Shown here piece by piece: positions 53,234 to 62,053 of a stretch of DNA of 64,000 nucleotides (position 1 is its first letter; each line of letters opens with the position of its first letter). The position numbers and the translations under genes were made by a program. This DNA is from Pseudarthrobacter equi. GTDB lineage: Bacteria > Actinomycetota > Actinomycetes > Actinomycetales > Micrococcaceae. Where the stretch lies: the NCBI RefSeq assembly GCF_900105535.1, contig NZ_LT629779.1, forward strand, positions 1,922,001-1,986,000, read 5' to 3'. The notes under the pieces are model-generated. The model was not told the origin of the DNA and ran no database searches. It worked only from the letters and a program-made list of their open reading frames with translations.

Positions 53234-55777
53234 GTGCGTATCCCCCTTTCCTGGCTGCGTGAATTCGCAGAGGTACCGGCCGGAGCCACGGCCGAAGACG
53301 TCATGGAAGAACTGGTCAAGGTCGGCTTCGAGGAAGAGGACGTCCACCGTCCCACCGATACCCTGCAGGGGCCGGTCGTGGTGGGCCAGGTCCTGAGCAT
53401 CGTCAAGGAACCGCAGACCAACGGCAAGACCATCAACTGGTGCCAGGTCCGCGTGGTTCCCGAGGGCGCGGAGCAGACCCTGACCGGAGAGGGCATCGAC
53501 CCTTCCGGAGTCCAGGGCATCATCTGCGGCGCCCACAACTTCGTGGAAGGCGACAAGGTAGTGGTCACGCTCCCGGGCGCCGTCCTGCCGGGTGACTTCC
53601 GCATCTCTGCCCGCAAGACGTATGGACACCTTTCCGCCGGCATGATCGCCTCCGTCCGTGAGCTGGGCATCGGCGATGACCACGACGGCATCCTGGTTCT
53701 CTCCCGCATCGGCCTTGATCCGGAAATCGGCACGGACGCGATGGAACTGCTGGGCCTCTACGACCAGGCAGCCGAAATCAACGTCACGCCGGACCGCGGC
53801 TACGCCTTCTCCATCCGCGGCGCGGCGCGCGAGTACGCGCATGCCACAGGAACCACCTTCACGGACCCCGCCAGCAAGGTGCAGGCGCCTGACGTGCTGT
53901 CCGGCGGCTACGGCGTCAAGCTCAACGACGACGCCCCCATCTACGGCAAGCCCGGCTGCGACCGCTTCGTGGCGCGCACCGTCCGCGGCGTGGACCCCAG
54001 CCGGCCCACCCCGCCATGGATGGCGTCACGCCTGCGCCTGGCCGGCATCCGCTCCATCTCCCTGCCGGTGGATATTTCCAACTACGTCATGCTCGAACTG
54101 GGCCAGCCCACGCACTGCTACGACCTGGACAAGCTGTCCGGGGACATCGTGGTGCGCCGCGCAACCGCGGGCGAGAAGATCACCACCCTCGATGACAAGG
54201 AACGCACCCTCGATCCTGAGGACCTGCTCATCACCGACGACTCCGGTGCCATCGGCATCGCCGGCGTCATGGGCGGCGCGGCAACCGAGGTGGGCGATAC
54301 GACGTCGAACATCCTGGTTGAGGCGGCCCACTTCGATGAGGTGTCCATCAGCCGTTCCCGCCGCCGGCACAAGCTGCCGTCCGAAGCGTCCAAGCGCTTC
54401 GAGCGCGGCGTCGACTGGCACGTGGCCGGCATCGCCGCCCAGCGCGTCGTGGACCTCCTGGTGGAACTGGCCGGCGGCACAGCCGACGACGCCGGAACCG
54501 ACGTCGGGACCGCACCGGAAACCGTCACCATTGATCTTCCCGCAGCGTTCGCGGCCGCCCGGATCGGCATCGACTTCACGGAAGAGCAGATCGTGACCGC
54601 CCTGGAGGACCTCGGCGCCGCGGTGGAAAAGCACGGCGACGGCTGGACGGTCACAGCGCCGAGCTGGCGGCACGACCTCGAGACCAAGGAAGACCTGTCC
54701 GAGGAAATCGCGCGGCTGGTGGGCTACGACAAGATTCCCGCCACGCTGCCGGTCGCTCCTCCGGGGCGTGGCCTGACGCGCCTGCAGCAGCAGCGCCGCC
54801 GGCTCATCCAGGCACTGGCCGACGCCGGTCTCACCGAAGTCCTGTCGTACCCGTTTGTCTCCAAGGCCGCCAACGATACGTTCGGCGTGGCGGAACAGGG
54901 TGCCGCCCGGCCCGCGCTTAAGCTGGCCAACCCCATCAGCGAAGAGCAGGGCTTCCTGCGCACCTCCGTCCTGCCGGGCCTGATCGAGGTGGCCAAGCGG
55001 AACCACTCCCGTGGCTTCCGCGACCTCGCCATCTTCGAGTCCGGGCTTGTGTTCCTGCCCGGCAGCACCATGGGCACCGCCTCCATTCCGCCGCTCGGCG
55101 CAAAGCCCGCCGACGAGGTGCTGGATGCACTGTACGACGGCGTCCCGGACCAGCCGTTCCACGTCGCCGCCGTCCTGACGGGGCATGATTCCCCGGCTGC
55201 CGCTGGGCACGAACCCCGGCTGTGGGACTGGGCGGACGCCCTGGACATCGCCCGCCTCGCCGGGGACGTCCTTGGGGTGGACCTCGTGGTCAGCCAGGGG
55301 AGCCACCAGGCGTTCCACCCGGGCCGCGCCGCACGCTTGTCGCTGCGGACGGGCGAGACCGTGGGTTACGGCGGTGAGCTGCACCCCAAGCTGCTGGCAG
55401 CCTCTGACATGCCCGCCCGCTCGGTGGCGCTGGAGATCAACGCCGACGCCCTGTTCGACGCGGCCCCGGACGTAATCGTGGCCCGCCACATTTCCACGTT
55501 CCCGGTGGCCACCCAGGACGTAGCGCTGGTGGTTCCCGCTGATGTGCCCGCGGACGACGTCCTCGCCGTACTCCGGGAAGGCGCCGGCGAACTGCTGGAG
55601 GACGTCGCCCTGTTCGACGTGTATGCCGGCAAGGGCATCGAAGACGGCAAGAAGTCACTGGCGTTCGGCCTGCGGTTCCGCGCCGCGGACCGCACCCTGA
55701 CGGCTGACGAAGCGTCCGCCGCACGCGAGGGCGCCGTGGCACTGGCCGCCGAGCGCTTCGGGGCAGTCCAGCGCTAG
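53234..55777 (+). CDS. pheT: Phenylalanine-tRNA ligase beta subunit
   Basis: PheT, 847 residues, starts at GTG 53234 with MRIPLSWLREFAEVPAGATA; the frame is open from 53042 inside pheS. Domains in order: the EMAP-like tRNA-binding domain (about 40-155, GVQGIICGAHNFVEGDKVVV), the B3/B4 editing domain (about 220-400), B5 (about 410-490, with LGAAVEKHGDGWTV and LVGYDKIPATLP), a catalytic-like core and the C-terminal ferredoxin-fold anticodon-binding domain (about 750-847, STFPVATQDVALVV). It ends just before a strong terminator. Confidence 0.98.
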   Translation: MRIPLSWLREFAEVPAGATAEDVMEELVKVGFEEEDVHRPTDTLQGPVVVGQVLSIVKEPQTNGKTINWCQVRVVPEGAEQTLTGEGIDPSGVQGIICGAHNFVEGDKVVVTLPGAVLPGDFRISARKTYGHLSAGMIASVRELGIGDDHDGILVLSRIGLDPEIGTDAMELLGLYDQAAEINVTPDRGYAFSIRGAAREYAHATGTTFTDPASKVQAPDVLSGGYGVKLNDDAPIYGKPGCDRFVARTVRGVDPSRPTPPWMASRLRLAGIRSISLPVDISNYVMLELGQPTHCYDLDKLSGDIVVRRATAGEKITTLDDKERTLDPEDLLITDDSGAIGIAGVMGGAATEVGDTTSNILVEAAHFDEVSISRSRRRHKLPSEASKRFERGVDWHVAGIAAQRVVDLLVELAGGTADDAGTDVGTAPETVTIDLPAAFAAARIGIDFTEEQIVTALEDLGAAVEKHGDGWTVTAPSWRHDLETKEDLSEEIARLVGYDKIPATLPVAPPGRGLTRLQQQRRRLIQALADAGLTEVLSYPFVSKAANDTFGVAEQGAARPALKLANPISEEQGFLRTSVLPGLIEVAKRNHSRGFRDLAIFESGLVFLPGSTMGTASIPPLGAKPADEVLDALYDGVPDQPFHVAAVLTGHDSPAAAGHEPRLWDWADALDIARLAGDVLGVDLVVSQGSHQAFHPGRAARLSLRTGETVGYGGELHPKLLAASDMPARSVALEINADALFDAAPDVIVARHISTFPVATQDVALVVPADVPADDVLAVLREGAGELLEDVALFDVYAGKGIEDGKKSLAFGLRFRAADRTLTADEASAAREGAVALAAERFGAVQR

Positions 55778-55799
55778 TCGCTTGGCCGGCTGGCGATAC

Positions 55800-55853
55800 A
55801 AAGGGCGGGACGGCATGACTCCACAGCTTGTGGTTCGCGCCGTCCCGCCCTTT
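55800..55853 (+). terminator. pheST terminator enclosing the PPTase start codon
   Basis: A perfect 15-bp stem, AAAGGGCGGGACGGC (55800-55814) with its complement at 55839-55853, ends in TTTT. The 24-nt loop begins exactly with ATG 55815 and holds an inner CCACA/TGTGG hairpin. It should end pheST transcripts while also covering the start of the next gene. Confidence 0.9.
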
Positions 55854-56612
55854 TCGCTTGCCGGTGACGCCGCCGGGCTGATGCAGGACTCGGAAGGGCT
55901 CCTGGACGGCGCCGAGCTGCACCGCGCCCGCGCCATGGAGCCCGCGGCGGGCCACCGGTTCCTGGCCTCCCGCCTGGCCCAGCGCCGGTTCGCCGCTGAC
56001 CTGCTGGGCGTGGCCGAAACCAGCCTGGACGCCTGCTACAGCTGCCCGCAGTGCGGCGCCGGCGCGGACCTCAGCCACGGCAGGCCCGGCTACTCCTACC
56101 GGGGCACCCGGCTGCCGCTGGCCCTGAGTCTCTCCCGGGCCGCCGGCTGGACCCTGTTGGCGGCCGTCCCGGACGCAGGGCCGGACGTGCGTCTCGGCGT
56201 GGACATTGAGGACCCGGCCCATACCGGCTTCAGTGGATTTGCCGTGCTGGCGCTGACCACCGCCGAACACCGGGACATTCGGAGCGTGCAGCCGGAAGGG
56301 CGGCTGGCCGCCCAGGCGAAACTGTGGGCCCGGAAGGAAGCATGGCTGAAGATGACCGGCGAGGGGCTCCGTACAGCGCCCTCGTCCCTGGACGTGCGCG
56401 GACTGCCGGGCCTGAGGGACCTTACCCCCGCGGAAACCGGGCTGCCCGCGCAGCTGGCGGCCGCCGTCGCGCTTTCCGTTACGCCCGGACGCATCCAGGC
56501 AGCACCGGAACGGGGCATCAGCCTGCCGGAAGCGGCGGCAGAAGCTCCTCATACAGCCACGGGTGCAGCAACGCTTCGGTGTCGATGGCGGTGGCACGGT
56601 CCACGGCCATGA
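55815..56612 (+). CDS. 4'-phosphopantetheinyl transferase (Sfp type)
   Basis: The 265-residue protein attaches phosphopantetheine to carrier domains. The magnesium motif is LGVDIED (D130, E132) and the second motif WARKEAWLKMTGEG (W171, K174, E175, K179). A CxxCG-HGRP-like segment, CPQCGAGADLSHGRPGY, precedes them. It is convergent with an M1 peptidase, overlapping it by 95 bp, and next to a synthetase with a carrier domain, its likely substrate. The start is uncertain because a terminator stem surrounds ATG 55815; TTG 55782 is upstream in frame. About 20 C-terminal residues (RCRWRWHGPRP) lie in the overlap. Confidence 0.88.
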   Translation: MTPQLVVRAVPPFSLAGDAAGLMQDSEGLLDGAELHRARAMEPAAGHRFLASRLAQRRFAADLLGVAETSLDACYSCPQCGAGADLSHGRPGYSYRGTRLPLALSLSRAAGWTLLAAVPDAGPDVRLGVDIEDPAHTGFSGFAVLALTTAEHRDIRSVQPEGRLAAQAKLWARKEAWLKMTGEGLRTAPSSLDVRGLPGLRDLTPAETGLPAQLAAAVALSVTPGRIQAAPERGISLPEAAAEAPHTATGAATLRCRWRWHGPRP

Positions 56613-57876
56613 TGAAGTCATGGGTGCTGACCGAGCCGTGCCGGTGGGTGGCGGTCCACTCCTGCAGCAGCGCAAAGAACGCCAGGTCACCCACTGCCAT
56701 GCGGACGGCGTGCACCGCCAGGGCGCCCCTCTTGTAAACCCGGTCATCGAACATGTGCTGCGGCCCCGGGTCGCCCACCAGGAGGTCCTGCGCATCGGCC
56801 TTCAGTCCCCGCCACGCGGCGCCCGCCCGGGCAGCGACTGGCATCACGCCGGCTTCCTCGGACCAGATCCATTCGGCATAGCAGGCGAAGCCCTCGTGCA
56901 GCCAGATGTCCTGCCAGCCGGCGGCGGTCAGGGAGTTTCCGAACCACTGGTGCGAGAGCTCGTGGGCGATCAGCCGCTGCGACTCCCAGTCCGCGGCCAG
57001 GTGGTTGGGGCCCAGGATGGACAGCCCCTGGGCTTCAAGCGGGATCTCGAGCTCGTCCTCCGTGACCACCACTGTGTGGCCGGCGAACGGATAGGGCCCA
57101 AAGCAGCTGCTGAACGTCCGCATCATGGCCGGCTGCAGCGCCAGCCCGGCGCGTGCCTGGTCGGCGAGGGCGGGGGAGACTGCGACGTGCTGCGGCACCT
57201 GCGGTGCTGAACGCCCGGCATCCAGTTCCAGCAGGGCGTAGCGGCCGATCTGCACGGTGGCAAGGTACGCGGGCATCGACTCAGCCTGCTCGTACACCCA
57301 GGTTTCCCGGCTGGACCGGATGGTGCGGGCCTGCAGCACCCCGTTGCAGACGGCACGGTAGTTCGCGTCCGTGGTCACCGTGAACCTGTAGCTGGCCTTG
57401 TCGCGGGGATGGTCGTTGCACGGAAACCAGGATGGCGCGCCGTTGGGCTGCCCGGCCACCAGCACGCCGTCGGTCAGTTCTTCCCAGCCCACTTCGCCCC
57501 ACAGGCCGCGCCGGGGCGAGGGGCTGCCCCCGTACCGGACATCGAGGGTGAAGGGCACGTCCGCCTGGAGGGGAGCCGGGGTTGAGACCACCAGCTGCTC
57601 GGCGCGCTGGCTGAACCGCACTGCCCTGCCATTGAGCTGGACCTTGGAGGCGCGGAGCCCCACCAGGTCAAGGACAATGGCCGACGTCGGCACGCAGGCG
57701 ACGCCGTGCAGCACCGCCCTGCCGTTCAGGCGGTTGCTGGCCACGCGGTAGTCCAGGTCCAGTTCGTAGCGTTCCACCCGGTAGGCGTTGGTGCCGGCGC
57801 CGGGCATATAGGGATCGGGGGCAGCACCGCTGGACGCGGCCACGCTGCCGCGGGCGGCTGATGCTGGAGAACTCAT
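56518..57876 (-). CDS. M1 family zinc metallopeptidase
   Basis: The 452-residue gluzincin has HELSH (H305, E306, H309) and the third ligand E328 in WLHEGFACYAEW. The N-terminal beta domain runs from YRVERYELDLDY. There is no signal peptide. At the exopeptidase site the usual G-x-M-E-N is replaced by IPLEAQG (E281 kept), so its aminopeptidase specificity may differ. It follows the Pls-type synthetase by 15 nt, after GAAGGT, as the second gene of an operon. Epsilon-poly-lysine producers are reported to carry an M1-like polymer-degrading aminopeptidase near pls; a similar role is possible here but inferred. Confidence 0.92.
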   Translation of the reverse strand: MSSPASAARGSVAASSGAAPDPYMPGAGTNAYRVERYELDLDYRVASNRLNGRAVLHGVACVPTSAIVLDLVGLRASKVQLNGRAVRFSQRAEQLVVSTPAPLQADVPFTLDVRYGGSPSPRRGLWGEVGWEELTDGVLVAGQPNGAPSWFPCNDHPRDKASYRFTVTTDANYRAVCNGVLQARTIRSSRETWVYEQAESMPAYLATVQIGRYALLELDAGRSAPQVPQHVAVSPALADQARAGLALQPAMMRTFSSCFGPYPFAGHTVVVTEDELEIPLEAQGLSILGPNHLAADWESQRLIAHELSHQWFGNSLTAAGWQDIWLHEGFACYAEWIWSEEAGVMPVAARAGAAWRGLKADAQDLLVGDPGPQHMFDDRVYKRGALAVHAVRMAVGDLAFFALLQEWTATHRHGSVSTHDFIMAVDRATAIDTEALLHPWLYEELLPPLPAG

Positions 57877-57891
57877 GGCGACCTTCGGTTG

Positions 57892-60800
57892 CTAGGCAGA
57901 CGGTGTTGGAGGGCCGTTCCACGGACTGACAGGGTTGCCCATCCAATACGTGGCGGCCGGGACGGACTCGCCGCGCATCACCAGGGACGCAGGGCCCACC
58001 GTTCCGCCGGCACCCACGCTGGCCTGGGGCAGGATAACCCCGTGCGGGCCCATGGTGGCCCCGTCTTCGAGGGTAACAGCGTCAATGCTCATCACCCTGT
58101 CGTGGAACAGGTGCGTCTGCACCACGCAGCCCCGGTTGACGGTGGCGTTACGGCCGAGGGTCACCAGGTCCGCTTCGGGCAGCCAGTAGCTTTCACACCA
58201 GGTGCCCGTCCCGATCTTGGCCCCGAGGGCACGAAGCCACCAGACCAGCGCCGGGGTGCCGGACGCGGCCCGGGCGAACCACGGTGCACTGACAAGCTCG
58301 ATGAAGCTGTCCACCACTTCGTTGCGCCAGATGAACGAGCTCCAAAGGGGGTGCTCGCCGGCCCGGATCCGTCCCACCAGGATCCACTTGGCAGCGACGG
58401 CGGAGAACGCCGCCACGAAACCGGCCAGCAGCATGACCACGCCGCTGAGCAGGGCTGCCACCCCGTAGTTGAAGGTGGCGGCCAACCAGTCGAAGACCAG
58501 CATGGCGGCGCCGGCAATAGCCACCGTGAGCATAACGGGCAGGAACCTGCAGAGCTCCCACAGCGTCCTGGCCACCTTAAGCTTCAGCGGGGGCTGGAAG
58601 GTGCGGGTGTCGTCGGAGGCGATGGCTGTGCGGCGGAGGCGGACCGGCGGACTGCCCAGCCAGGACGTGCCGGACTTGGCCTTGGCCGGCGTTGCGGAGA
58701 GGACAGCGACCAGCGAGTTCTTGGGAACGTTCCGGCCCGCTGCTGTCATGCCGGAGTTGCCCAGGAAGGACCGTTTGCCGATCTTGGCCGGGGCCACGCG
58801 AAGCCACCCGCCGTCCAGCTCGTAGGAGGCCACCATGGTGTCGTCCGCCAGGAAGGCACCTTCCCCCACGGTGGTCATCTTGGGGATCAGCAGCACCGTG
58901 GAGGCTTCCACGTTCTTGCCGATTTTTGCTCCCAGGAGGCGCAGCCACACAGGCGTGAAGAGGCTGGCGTAGATGGGGAACAGCAGGTCCCGGGCAAGGT
59001 CGAGGACGCGTTCGGTGGCCCAGATCTGCCAGCCCACCCGGCTGCGTACCCGGTGGTAGCCCTCGGTGATGCCGACGCTGAGGAGCCGGGTTGCGGCCAG
59101 GATGAGGAGGGTGTTGGCGGCGAACCAGGTGAGCGCGGCGGGCGCGAGGGCCAGCAGGAGCCGGGGCAGTGCGCCGCTCAGGGAGGTGCCGCCCTGGATG
59201 AACAGGTAGGCCACCCAGGCGGCCGCCGCTGCGGACACGAAGGGGATCAGGGTCAGTACTGCCGAGGCCAGCGCGAATCCGCCGAACCAGGCCTTGGCAG
59301 CCACGGGGCCCAGGACGGGTGCTTCAGGAGCGGAATGCCTGGCTTTGCCCTGCCGGCGGGCAGGTGACCCGGCCACCAGCTGCCCGGCCTTGACCTTCCC
59401 GGAGACCGCCGAGCCCGCGTCAACCTGCGCTCCTGCGCCGATGGACGTTCCGGGCATCAGCGTGCTGCGGGCGCCTACCGAGGCGCCGGCGCCGATGCGG
59501 ACGGCGCCAATGTGGACATGGTCACCGTCGATCCACCACCCGGACAGATCCACCTCCGGCTCCACATTGGCGCCACGGCCCAGCGTCAGCAGCCCGGTCA
59601 CCGGCGGCAGCGAGTGCAGCTGGACGTCCCGGCCAATCTTCGCGCCGAGGGCCCGGGCGTAGTAGGGCACCCACGGTGCGCTGGCCAGGCTGATGGCGCC
59701 TGCCAGGTCCTGGATCTGCTCTGCCAGCCAGAGCCGGAGGTGCACCCGGCCGGAGCGTGGATATGTGCCGGGCCGCACGCCGCGCAGGAGGATCCGTGCG
59801 GCGGCCACCGCCAGCAGCATCCGACCCGCCGGGCTGACGAACACCAGCCACGAAGCTGCCACCCACCACCATGAAACGGTGGGAGCTGCGGCGAACCCGG
59901 CAGCGCCCGCCAGCAGGTTGTTGGCTGCCATCAGGTAGGTCAGCCAGCGCATGCCCACCAGGATGTGCAGGGGAACTCCCATCAGCGTCTGGAACACCTG
60001 GGATTTGAGTGCGGTGGGCTGCACGGTGCGGATCGGTGCCGGGCCGAAGGACCCATCGGGCTGTGATTGCCGTGCCAGCTCCACCAGCGCTCCCACCCGG
60101 GGTGTGGCGTAGATGTCGGCAACGGTGATGGTGGGGTAGCGGGCCCGGAGGGCGGACACCAGTTGCGCCGCGGACAGGGATCCGCCGCCGTACGCGAAGA
60201 AGTCCGCGTCGAGCGATGTCACCGGACTGCCCAGGATGCTGCTCCATTGCTCCACGATCCAGGTGGCGTCCTCGGGGAGGTTTAGGGGAGCAGCATCCGC
60301 CTCTGCCGCACCTGCACCGGCGAGCGGCCAGGGCAGCGCGTGCCTGTCCACCTTGCCGCTGGTCTTGGTGGGCAGCGAATCCACCACCGTCAGGAGGGGC
60401 ACCAGCGCAGCCGGCAGGCTTCCTGCCAGGTGCCTGCGTGCCTCAGCCAGGTCCAGGCCTTCCCCGGCAACAGGTGCCAGGTAGCCCACCAGGATCTGGT
60501 TGCCGGCCGCCGTCGTCTGCACCGCGGCGGCCGCGCCGGCAACGCCGGGCAGCGACTGCATGGCGGAGTCGATTTCGCCCAGTTCAATCCGGCGGCCGCC
60601 CAGTTTGACCTGCTCGTCGGCGCGGCCCTGGAATATGAGGCCTGCCTGCTCGAAGCGGACAAGGTCGCCGGAGCGGTAGGCGCGGTCCCAGCCCAGGATG
60701 GCCATGGGAGCGTACTTTTCGGCGTCTTTGGCAGGGTCAAGGTACCGGGCCAGCCCGACGCCGCCGATGATCAGCTCACCCGTCCCGCCTTCGGCCACAG

Positions 60801-61944
60801 GAATGCCGTGGTCGTCCACGACAGCGAGGTCCCAGCCATCCAGGGGCAGGCCAATCCGTACCGGGCCGGAACCGTTGAGGGGGGCCGCGCAGGCCACCAC
60901 TGTCGCTTCGGTGGGACCGTAGGTATTCCAGACCTCGCGGCCTTCCACGGCCAGTCGCTCCGCCAGTTCGGGCGGGCAGGCCTCACCGCCGAAGATGAGC
61001 AGGCGGACGTTTTCCAGGGATTCGGCCGGCCAGAGTGCCGCGAGGGTGGGCACGGTGGACACGGCGGTGATGCCGTGGTTGATCAGCCAGGGGCCAAGGT
61101 CCATGCCCGTACGGACCAAGGCACGCGGTGCGGGGACAAGGCAGGCACCGTGCCGCCAGGCGAGCCACATTTCTTCGCACGAAGCGTCGAAGGCCACGGA
61201 GAGCCCGGCCAACACCCGGTCCTGGGGTCCCAAGGGATCGCCGTGCAGGAAAATCCTCGCCTCCGCGTCCACGAACGCGGCGGCCGAGCGGTGCTGGACC
61301 GCCACGCCCTTGGGTGTCCCTGTGGAGCCGGACGTGAAGATGATCCAGGCATCGTCATCCGGCACAGGTGGGCGGGCGCCCGCAAAGGGCCCTGTGCGGC
61401 GGCCTCCCGCCGTGCCGGGCCTGATCACCTGCCCGCCTTCCATGACGGCGGCGACCTTGGCCTCGTCAAAAACCAGCCGGGCCCGTTCGTCGGGATCGTC
61501 CGCGTCAACGGGGACGTAGGCCGCGCCCACCAGCAGGACGGCCAGGATCGCCACATACAACTCGTTGGTGCCTGAAGGAATCCGCACGCCGATCCGGTCG
61601 CCGGCACCGAGGCCAGCCTGGTGGAGGCGGCGGCCGGCAGACCGTACTTCGTCCATGAGCTGGGCGTAACTGAGGGACACACGGCCGTCGTCGAGCGCCG
61701 AGGCGTCGGGGAAACGGGCGGCGGAGTCCTGGAGGATATCAATCAGCGTCCGGACGGGCGGGGCGGCCGGAGACCCTTGGAACTGCGGTGCGTGCGCGCC
61801 CGCAGGTTGCGCCGAACCCGGAGTTGAAGCCCCTGCAGGCAGCGGTCCGGGTGAGTCATCGGCCTGCAAACCGCCGGATGCATGGGGAGCGGCCGGCGTG
61901 GCGCCGGAATGGATATCCCCAAGGGGGACCTGCTGCTGAGTCAC
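57892..61944 (-). CDS. Pls/PosA-type homopoly(amino acid) synthetase
   Basis: The 1350-residue single-module synthetase has an adenylation domain (about 65-540: FTSGSTGTPKG 203-213, TYGPTEATVV 341-350, RSGDLVR, TSGKVDR with K531) and a carrier domain with S589 in YGGGSLSA. It then has six membrane helices in three pairs (about 655-717, 886-953, 1130-1195), each followed by a soluble left-handed-beta-helix-like domain starting LGAKIG (768, 1004, 1240). This is the layout of epsilon-poly-lysine synthetase. Pocket residues D253, A254, E257, S296, I317, G319, T341, V349, V350 and K531 resemble the lysine code. GTG 61944 is chosen after CAAAAT; the frame is open to 62217. Confidence 0.93.
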   Translation of the reverse strand: MTQQQVPLGDIHSGATPAAPHASGGLQADDSPGPLPAGASTPGSAQPAGAHAPQFQGSPAAPPVRTLIDILQDSAARFPDASALDDGRVSLSYAQLMDEVRSAGRRLHQAGLGAGDRIGVRIPSGTNELYVAILAVLLVGAAYVPVDADDPDERARLVFDEAKVAAVMEGGQVIRPGTAGGRRTGPFAGARPPVPDDDAWIIFTSGSTGTPKGVAVQHRSAAAFVDAEARIFLHGDPLGPQDRVLAGLSVAFDASCEEMWLAWRHGACLVPAPRALVRTGMDLGPWLINHGITAVSTVPTLAALWPAESLENVRLLIFGGEACPPELAERLAVEGREVWNTYGPTEATVVACAAPLNGSGPVRIGLPLDGWDLAVVDDHGIPVAEGGTGELIIGGVGLARYLDPAKDAEKYAPMAILGWDRAYRSGDLVRFEQAGLIFQGRADEQVKLGGRRIELGEIDSAMQSLPGVAGAAAAVQTTAAGNQILVGYLAPVAGEGLDLAEARRHLAGSLPAALVPLLTVVDSLPTKTSGKVDRHALPWPLAGAGAAEADAAPLNLPEDATWIVEQWSSILGSPVTSLDADFFAYGGGSLSAAQLVSALRARYPTITVADIYATPRVGALVELARQSQPDGSFGPAPIRTVQPTALKSQVFQTLMGVPLHILVGMRWLTYLMAANNLLAGAAGFAAAPTVSWWWVAASWLVFVSPAGRMLLAVAAARILLRGVRPGTYPRSGRVHLRLWLAEQIQDLAGAISLASAPWVPYYARALGAKIGRDVQLHSLPPVTGLLTLGRGANVEPEVDLSGWWIDGDHVHIGAVRIGAGASVGARSTLMPGTSIGAGAQVDAGSAVSGKVKAGQLVAGSPARRQGKARHSAPEAPVLGPVAAKAWFGGFALASAVLTLIPFVSAAAAAWVAYLFIQGGTSLSGALPRLLLALAPAALTWFAANTLLILAATRLLSVGITEGYHRVRSRVGWQIWATERVLDLARDLLFPIYASLFTPVWLRLLGAKIGKNVEASTVLLIPKMTTVGEGAFLADDTMVASYELDGGWLRVAPAKIGKRSFLGNSGMTAAGRNVPKNSLVAVLSATPAKAKSGTSWLGSPPVRLRRTAIASDDTRTFQPPLKLKVARTLWELCRFLPVMLTVAIAGAAMLVFDWLAATFNYGVAALLSGVVMLLAGFVAAFSAVAAKWILVGRIRAGEHPLWSSFIWRNEVVDSFIELVSAPWFARAASGTPALVWWLRALGAKIGTGTWCESYWLPEADLVTLGRNATVNRGCVVQTHLFHDRVMSIDAVTLEDGATMGPHGVILPQASVGAGGTVGPASLVMRGESVPAATYWMGNPVSPWNGPPTPSA

Positions 61945-62053
61945 CCGGGCATTTTGCCCCGGCAAGGTGAACAACAGGTGTCCGGCGCGCCGGGTTCGGC
62001 CAGCCTGGGAGGACTGGCAGTTCACCGCACGTTCAGCCGGGGTGGCCCGGGCC

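Noticed and set aside
54026..55489. 487-codon leftward frame inside pheT
   Set aside because: Shadow frame of a verified essential gene; composition (Gly/His/Val) is typical of antisense reading.
57889..61575. Two long rightward frames (492 and 411 codons) opposite the Pls gene
   Set aside because: They have no domains, while the leftward frame carries all NRPS motifs.
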